Assembly (NCBI GenBank): GCA_023436715.1
Contig: JAEZIJ010000217.1
Coordinates: 1 to 9,492 of the forward strand
DNA from: Acidobacteriota bacterium
GTDB taxonomy: Bacteria; Acidobacteriota; Terriglobia; Bryobacterales; Bryobacteraceae
Reading direction: 5' to 3'
DNA: 9,492 bases
Positions 5,330 to 9,492 of this stretch are shown here, piece by piece. Position 1 is the first letter of the stretch. Each line of letters opens with the position of its first letter. A model generated the notes under the pieces. That model was not told the DNA's origin. It saw nothing but the letters and a program-made list of their open reading frames with translations, and did no database searches. Both the position numbers and the translations under genes were made by a program.

Positions 5330-8300
5330 TTAGAAGTAAATCTTACCCGAGAATTGGACCAGTCGCGGCCAGTTCTGCTGGTTCTGCGGCAGCATGCCGA
5401 AACGCTGGTTGCTGTAGCTGGTCTCCGGTCCGGCGTAACCGGGCGTGTTGGTGATGTTGAATGCCTCGCCGCGCAGTACGAAACGGTACCGCTCGCCGAT
5501 GTACGTCGATTTCTCGAGTGCGAGGTTCAACTGCTTGGTCGCCGGGTTGCGGATGTCGGAGAAGCGATCCGGGACAACGCGCAACGTGTAGCTCTGGCGG
5601 GTCTTGTAGCAGGACTTGTCGTTGTTGAACCAGTGATACCGGTCCTGGTTCGCAGCGTGCCATTCTCCGCACGAGTTGACCAGATCCGGCCAGCCCGTCG
5701 GGTAGCCGGAGGTGTAGGTGTAAATCCACACGCCCTGCCAGCCGCTCGCCAGCTTGCTGACCGCTGGGTTGCTGGAGTTGAGGAACTTGCGATTCTTGCC
5801 GAAGGGCAGGTCCCAGACGCCGCTGAAGGACAGCATGTGGGGCTTGTCCTGATAGTCAATCTCCTTGATCAGCGGCTCTTCGAAGTTCCAGTTCTGCAAC
5901 CGGTGGTTCGTTTCGAAGCCCTTGGAGAACGTGTACGACAGAACCCACGTCAGCACGCCGGTGCTTTCGCTGCCCAGCACGCGCTTTTCGATCTTCGTCT
6001 GCAGCGCGTCGGAACGGTACTTGCCCCACTGCGTGAGGTTGTCGGTCATTCCCTGGTAGATGGGATTCGGACGGAGCAGTTCCCTGCGCGAAATCGTTGG
6101 ATTCTGCCCCTGTCCGCCGTTCCTCGGAAGAATGCCGTAGAACGGGTTCGGGACCTGGGTGCTTGCGTAGTTCGTGTCCGCGAACGACTTGTTGAAATCG
6201 GACATGTACCACTCGTTAAAGTTCGTGCCGAGGTTGATGTAGATCTGGTAGTTGCCCGCGTAGGACAGTTCCGCCAGAATGTTGCCCGGCAATTGCTGCT
6301 GGATGCCGAACGAGTACTGGTAAGTGCGCGGAATCTTGAACCTTGCGGGATCCCAGCTCACGCCCCTGCCAACGTTGGTCAGCAGGCCGTCGGCAGAGCC
6401 CGAAGGCCTCCGAATCCCGTCCGGGAAAGGGTCCACCAGCGAGTAAGGCCCGCTGAGGTTCGCGCCCGCGATTGGCGTCATGCCATCGGTGCTGGTCACA
6501 TAGTCCGTCGTGGCGGCGAAGCCGTTGGTGGTGTCGTTCTGGGTAGGGGATTGGTAATATAGGCCGCCGCCCGCCCGGAGCACGGTCTTCGGCGTAATCT
6601 GCCAGGCCACGCCAATGCGAGGCCCGACGTTGGACCAATCCGTGTCGTACAGGCGCCGCGGTTGGCCGTTTACACCGGCGAAAAGAAACCCGCCGGTCAG
6701 CATGGAGGGCGTGGCCGGGAACGGATACTTCGGGTTCGTGGCGTCGTACTGCGCCTTGACCTCCTTCCAGTTCGCGATCACCGCATCGCTCAGCGGGTTC
6801 TTCACGGTGAGGTCGAAGCCGCGGTTGGAGCTGTTCCAGCGCTCCACAAAGGGGACCTGAACCTCATAACGGAACCCGAGGTTCAGGGTTAGGGTGCGGG
6901 TGAGTTTCCAGTCGTCCTGCACGTAGCCGGCGTAGTAGGGCCTGCTGCGGTACGGGTTGTCGTTCCATTCGACTCGCGCGTCGGCGGGGTAGCCGAGCAG
7001 CAGGCTGGCGACGGAACTACCATCGTAAGTGCCCTGATTGTAGCCGGAGAGCTGCCGGGTCCAATCGCGGTTGAAGTTGAAGTAACCATTTGAATAGTTA
7101 CGGTTTCCGTACGCCTGGGCAACCCAGTTGAACTCGAAACCCGTACGGATCGTATGATTGCCCCTGGTGGCCATCAGGCTGGGAGTGAAGTTCCACTGAT
7201 TGTAAGAGTTCCACTCGCCTGCGCTGCCGCCGGAGAACAGGCAGGTTAGGCTGTCCAGGCAGAATCGCGGCACGCTGGCTTTGTTGTTCGTCGGGGCGTG
7301 CGGCATCTTTGTCATCCCGAGCTTGTCTACCGTGAAGTTCTCGTCAGTGTAGCGGGGGAACATCGAGGTGAACCGGCCGAACGAACCGCGAACGTCGAGA
7401 ACGGTAGTCGGGTTCAGAACGTGGGTCCATGCCGCAATGTAGTTCTGGTTCGTGCGCTGCGAGTTGATATCGCCGCTGCCCGCCGGCGGTGCGAAACCGG
7501 TGCCGTTCCGGTACTCCTTGCCGTGCTGGTACGTCACCAGAGCGTAGAGCTTGTCATTGTCGCTGAAGTTGTGGTCCCAACGGCCCATCGGCTGGTCGTA
7601 GCGGTAGCGGCCGTTGGTGTTCGTGTAGTAGTTCTGGACGAGCGCGTTCGGATCCGGGCCGTTGGCCTGCGGATAGTACGACAGGACCTTGGCGGCGATC
7701 GGGTTGATACGGCTGGTCGGGATGACGTTGTTCGCGAACGGGTTGCGGATGTACGCCGACCCTCTGCAGTCCGAGCCCGTGCATGGCTTGCTGGTCAACG
7801 GGTCATAAATCAAGTACCCGTACTGCGTGAAGTGCTGGCCGTCGGCCAGGCCGGCCGCAGGGACATCCGAAATCACCGATGCCGGCTGAATTTCGCGCCA
7901 CCCTTCGAAGCTTCCGAAAACGAAATCCTTGTTCTTGCGGATCGGCCCGCCGATGACGCCGCCGAACTGGTGCTGGTTGTGCGCCGGACGCGCCTTGTCG
8001 ACCTGCTTGTTTTCCGTTCTGTTGGCGTCGAGCACCGTATTGCGGAAATACTCGAACACGTCGCCGTGCCAGTCACTGCCGCCGCTGCGGATCGTGGTGT
8101 TGACCACGCCGCCGCCGAACCGCCCGTACGAGGCGTCATAGGTGTTGGTCATCACCTTGAATTCCTGCACGGCCTCGACGTTCGGAGCCAGTTGCCAGTT
8201 GCCGTCCTTGTCGCTGATCGGAGCGCCGTTCAGCAGGAACAGGTTCTGGCCCGTGCGGGCGCCGTTGATTTTGTAGCCGTTGTTCACGTCCCAGCCGCGG

Positions 8301-8824
8301 CTTCCGGAGTGTCCGCCCGGTCCGAACTGTTCGTTCGTGAAGAGCACGCCCGGCGTCAGCGACATAAGCATGTACGTCTGGCGCCCGTTGAGCGGGAACT
8401 GCTGGGTCTTGATCGGGTCGAACACCAGGCCGCGGTCGGCCGACGCGGTTTCGACCACCGCCTGGGCCGCCGTTACCGTGACGGTTTCCGTCGTCTGCCC
8501 GACGGTCATCGGCAGCGGCAGGTTCACCTTGTCCGCCACCCGAAGAACGATGTTCTCCCGGATGAGCTTCTGGAACCCCTTGGCCGTCACCTCGATCATG
8601 TACGTGCCCGGATCGAGGTAGGGAATGGTGTAGTTCCCGATATCCGTAGTTTTTACTTCCTTGGCTGTGTTTGTGCTGACGTTAATGGCCCTGACCGTCG
8701 CGTCCGGGACCGCCGCGCCGCTCGGATCGGTCACAATACCGGTCAGAGTCGCGCGGAAGTCCTGTGCGGACACGAGGGCGGTCATTAAGGAAAGCACGAA
8801 AAGAAAGCGAGCAAATGCTCTCAT
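5330..8824 (-). CDS. Oar-like TonB-dependent outer-membrane receptor with N-terminal carboxypeptidase-regulatory domain
   Basis: The protein has 1164 aa from the chosen start. MRAFARFLFVLSLMTALVSA is a good signal peptide (1-20), cut before QDF. Residues about 25-108 form a CarboxypepD_reg/Cna_B-like beta-sandwich (TGIVTDPSGAAVPDATV; GNYTIPYLDPGTYMIEVTAKGF). A plug domain follows, with FPLNGRQTYMLMSLTPGV at 143-160 and the TIRSGGS region near 245, then a very long beta-barrel ending in the aromatic GKIYF, the usual outer-membrane insertion signal. Such receptors bind or import large ligands such as glycans, peptides or siderophores, or act in surface adhesion; the ligand cannot be told here. 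No SusD-like partner is seen in the window. The start at 8824 is preferred for its signal peptide and AAAGGGGG 11 nt upstream; an in-frame ATG at 8863 would add 13 residues but lacks a Shine-Dalgarno. Six cysteines fall in three close pairs. It is monocistronic, with a strong terminator, and divergent from the regulator. Confidence 0.93.
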   Translation of the reverse strand: MRAFARFLFVLSLMTALVSAQDFRATLTGIVTDPSGAAVPDATVRAINVSTNTAKEVKTTDIGNYTIPYLDPGTYMIEVTAKGFQKLIRENIVLRVADKVNLPLPMTVGQTTETVTVTAAQAVVETASADRGLVFDPIKTQQFPLNGRQTYMLMSLTPGVLFTNEQFGPGGHSGSRGWDVNNGYKINGARTGQNLFLLNGAPISDKDGNWQLAPNVEAVQEFKVMTNTYDASYGRFGGGVVNTTIRSGGSDWHGDVFEYFRNTVLDANRTENKQVDKARPAHNQHQFGGVIGGPIRKNKDFVFGSFEGWREIQPASVISDVPAAGLADGQHFTQYGYLIYDPLTSKPCTGSDCRGSAYIRNPFANNVIPTSRINPIAAKVLSYYPQANGPDPNALVQNYYTNTNGRYRYDQPMGRWDHNFSDNDKLYALVTYQHGKEYRNGTGFAPPAGSGDINSQRTNQNYIAAWTHVLNPTTVLDVRGSFGRFTSMFPRYTDENFTVDKLGMTKMPHAPTNNKASVPRFCLDSLTCLFSGGSAGEWNSYNQWNFTPSLMATRGNHTIRTGFEFNWVAQAYGNRNYSNGYFNFNRDWTRQLSGYNQGTYDGSSVASLLLGYPADARVEWNDNPYRSRPYYAGYVQDDWKLTRTLTLNLGFRYEVQVPFVERWNSSNRGFDLTVKNPLSDAVIANWKEVKAQYDATNPKYPFPATPSMLTGGFLFAGVNGQPRRLYDTDWSNVGPRIGVAWQITPKTVLRAGGGLYYQSPTQNDTTNGFAATTDYVTSTDGMTPIAGANLSGPYSLVDPFPDGIRRPSGSADGLLTNVGRGVSWDPARFKIPRTYQYSFGIQQQLPGNILAELSYAGNYQIYINLGTNFNEWYMSDFNKSFADTNYASTQVPNPFYGILPRNGGQGQNPTISRRELLRPNPIYQGMTDNLTQWGKYRSDALQTKIEKRVLGSESTGVLTWVLSYTFSKGFETNHRLQNWNFEEPLIKEIDYQDKPHMLSFSGVWDLPFGKNRKFLNSSNPAVSKLASGWQGVWIYTYTSGYPTGWPDLVNSCGEWHAANQDRYHWFNNDKSCYKTRQSYTLRVVPDRFSDIRNPATKQLNLALEKSTYIGERYRFVLRGEAFNITNTPGYAGPETSYSNQRFGMLPQNQQNWPRLVQFSGKIYF

Positions 8825-8943
8825 GCGGTGTAAAACCCCCTTTAAAAGTGGAAGAACCTTCATGAACGAACGCTCATGTAGTTCCCCTGAGACTAACCTT
8901 GTGGACCGCTAGGAAATATGGCATGCTGTACCTTGCTTCAGAA

Positions 8944-8964
8944 GTGACATTACGGGGATGTCAC
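8944..8964. promoter_or_regulatory. Inverted repeat GTGACAT-N7-ATGTCAC (candidate operator 1)
   Basis: GTGACAT (8944-8950) and ATGTCAC (8958-8964) are exact reverse complements separated by TACGGGG. It lies 120 nt upstream of the receptor start at 8824. The TGTCACGG half recurs at 9020-9027 in the second dyad. Confidence 0.55.
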
Positions 8965-9007
8965 GGGGACTTAGTTAATGGTTTCAACAACTTGCATCAA
9001 AGAACGG

Positions 9008-9027
9008 CCGTGACGCCCGTGTCACGG
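9008..9027. promoter_or_regulatory. Inverted repeat CCGTGAC-N6-GTCACGG (candidate operator 2)
   Basis: CCGTGAC (9008-9014) and GTCACGG (9021-9027) are exact reverse complements with the spacer GCCCGT. It shares the GTGAC/GTCAC half-sites with the first dyad but with a spacing 5 bp shorter. It lies about 80 nt before the regulator's ATG. Confidence 0.55.
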
Positions 9028-9108
9028 TAAAACTGGATTTTCGCCGCCGGATGCATCGGCCGGAATGCCGTGAACCCACAGAGGTGTGGTGTCCCGAGGC
9101 AAAGGATC

Positions 9109-9492
9109 ATGCGCTCTCAACTGAGTGATGCGTCACGCACCGCACTCGCAGGCGACCCCTCCTGGGATCTCGTGCTCAAGGTTTCCGCAAGCGCTTCTTT
9201 CCAGAAATCGCCTCGCCTCCAGCAGCTCCTTCTCTATATTTGCGAACGCGCGCTGCTGAACCGTCCCGACGACCTGCGCGAACAACTGATCGGCTGCCAG
9301 GTCTTTCTTCGCCGGCCCGACTACAACCCGGGAGAGGACAACATCGTTCGCGTCGAGGTCCGCCGCCTTCGGAAGCGCCTTGAGGAGTACTTTGCCTCCG
9401 AGGGGCTGAACGAGCCCATCGTCATCAGTATTCCGAAAGGCTCCTACGTGCCGGTGTTCCAGCCGCGCGGCCACGCCTTCGGGATCCCCGCT
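9109..9492 (+). CDS. N-terminal part of an acidobacterial-type regulator, cut by the window end
   Basis: The frame is open for 128 codons, from ATG 9109 to the last base, with no stop, so the gene continues beyond the window. It has features of an N-terminal module I recall in many Solibacter-type putative transcriptional regulators and cyclase/TPR-like proteins: FQKSPRLQQLLLYICERAL (31-49), LREQLIGCQVFLRRPDYNPG (56-75), then DNIVRVEVRRLRKRLEEYF (77-95) and IVISIPKGSYVPVF (104-117). The helical pattern with RRLRKRL suggests DNA binding, but this is inference; the C-terminal domain that would settle the type is missing. There is no signal peptide. Start: AAAGGA lies 3 nt and GAGG about 10 nt before ATG; an in-frame GTG at 9070 is a weaker alternative. 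Its head-to-head position with the receptor suggests that it controls that gene. Confidence 0.8.
   Translation, partial: MRSQLSDASRTALAGDPSWDLVLKVSASASFQKSPRLQQLLLYICERALLNRPDDLREQLIGCQVFLRRPDYNPGEDNIVRVEVRRLRKRLEEYFASEGLNEPIVISIPKGSYVPVFQPRGHAFGIPA

Larger units (their letters stand above)
8825..9108. promoter_or_regulatory. Divergent control region between the receptor and regulator genes
   Basis: These 284 nt separate two head-to-head genes and contain no coding sequence apart from the optional 13-codon extension of the receptor. Two GTGAC/GTCAC dyads stand out (8944-8964 and 9008-9027, listed apart). A small stem CCACA-GAGG-TGTGG lies at 9076-9089, just before the regulator's start. I could not place a confident -35/-10 pair for either gene. 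Confidence 0.6.

Noticed and set aside
4984..5333. Two plus-strand frames (about 78 and 109 codons) in the aroB-receptor gap
   Set aside because: They run through palindromes and the terminator, and their translations reflect repeat sequence. No ribosome-binding site or family likeness.
5354..6562. 402-codon open frame on the plus strand
   Set aside because: Also antisense to the receptor, with the same biased composition and no motif; no promoter or ribosome site of its own.
7298..8788. Long 496-codon open frame on the plus strand, opposite the receptor
   Set aside because: It is antisense to a clearly coding receptor with signal peptide, plug and barrel. The translation is rich in Arg, Val and Ala with no recognisable domain, as expected for a shadow frame in GC-rich DNA.
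9008..9027. CRP/FNR-like binding site
   Set aside because: The half-sites GTGA and TCAC are 8 nt apart here and 13 nt apart in the other dyad, not the 6 nt of the CRP consensus, so I do not assign it to that family.
9133..9474. 113-codon minus-strand frame at the right edge
   Set aside because: The plus strand over the same stretch is open to the window end and carries a recognisable conserved regulator module, so this is the shadow.

Overview
The window is GC-rich and densely coded. It most resembles an acidobacterium of the Solibacter/Bryobacter type. The main reasons are a very large CarboxypepD_reg/Oar-like TonB-dependent outer-membrane receptor next to a divergent regulator, whose N-terminal module I recall as typical of that group. 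A menaquinone-type methyltransferase and GC-rich REP-like palindromes between genes fit the same picture. The assignment comes from gene style and remembered family resemblance, not from a marker gene.

Layout: (1) 1-154 holds no recognised gene; it has a perfect 9-bp hairpin and a likely promoter for tRNA-Leu(UAA) at 155-240 (+). (2) 249-1408 (-) is a two-gene operon. The first gene is a BON/LysM protein like E. coli Kbp (YgaU). The second is a tandem paralogue that keeps the N-terminal domain but has a different C-terminus in place of LysM. (3) 1571-2746 (-) is a fold-type I PLP aminotransferase. It diverges from a small DUF2103-like protein at 2804-3109 (+), and a 10-bp inverted repeat with back-to-back -10 boxes lies between them. 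(4) 3117-4936 (-) is an aroB-menG pair with a 4-bp overlap: 3-dehydroquinate synthase (shikimate pathway, towards chorismate) and demethylmenaquinone methyltransferase (last step of menaquinone synthesis from chorismate). (5) 4937-5329 is a non-coding stretch with two 20-bp perfect palindromes in inverted orientation, a 24-nt long-arm inverted repeat, and a strong rho-independent terminator for the receptor gene. (6) 5330-8824 (-) is the large receptor. (7) 8825-9108 is the divergent regulatory region, with two GTGAC/GTCAC dyads. (8) 9109-9492 (+) is the 5' part of the regulator gene, which is open to the window edge.

The receptor and the divergent regulator look like one functional unit: outer-membrane uptake or binding of a polymer or ligand, with local transcriptional control. 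aroB and menG join the start of aromatic biosynthesis to the end of quinone synthesis. Three genes (the aminotransferase, the DUF2103-like gene and aroB) have a -10-like box almost touching the start codon and no Shine-Dalgarno sequence, so their transcripts may be leaderless. The BON-family genes have strong Shine-Dalgarno sequences. I found no phage, insertion sequence, CRISPR array or clear defence system. The least explained items are the BON paralogue with its new C-terminus, the REP-like cluster, and the receptor/regulator control region.
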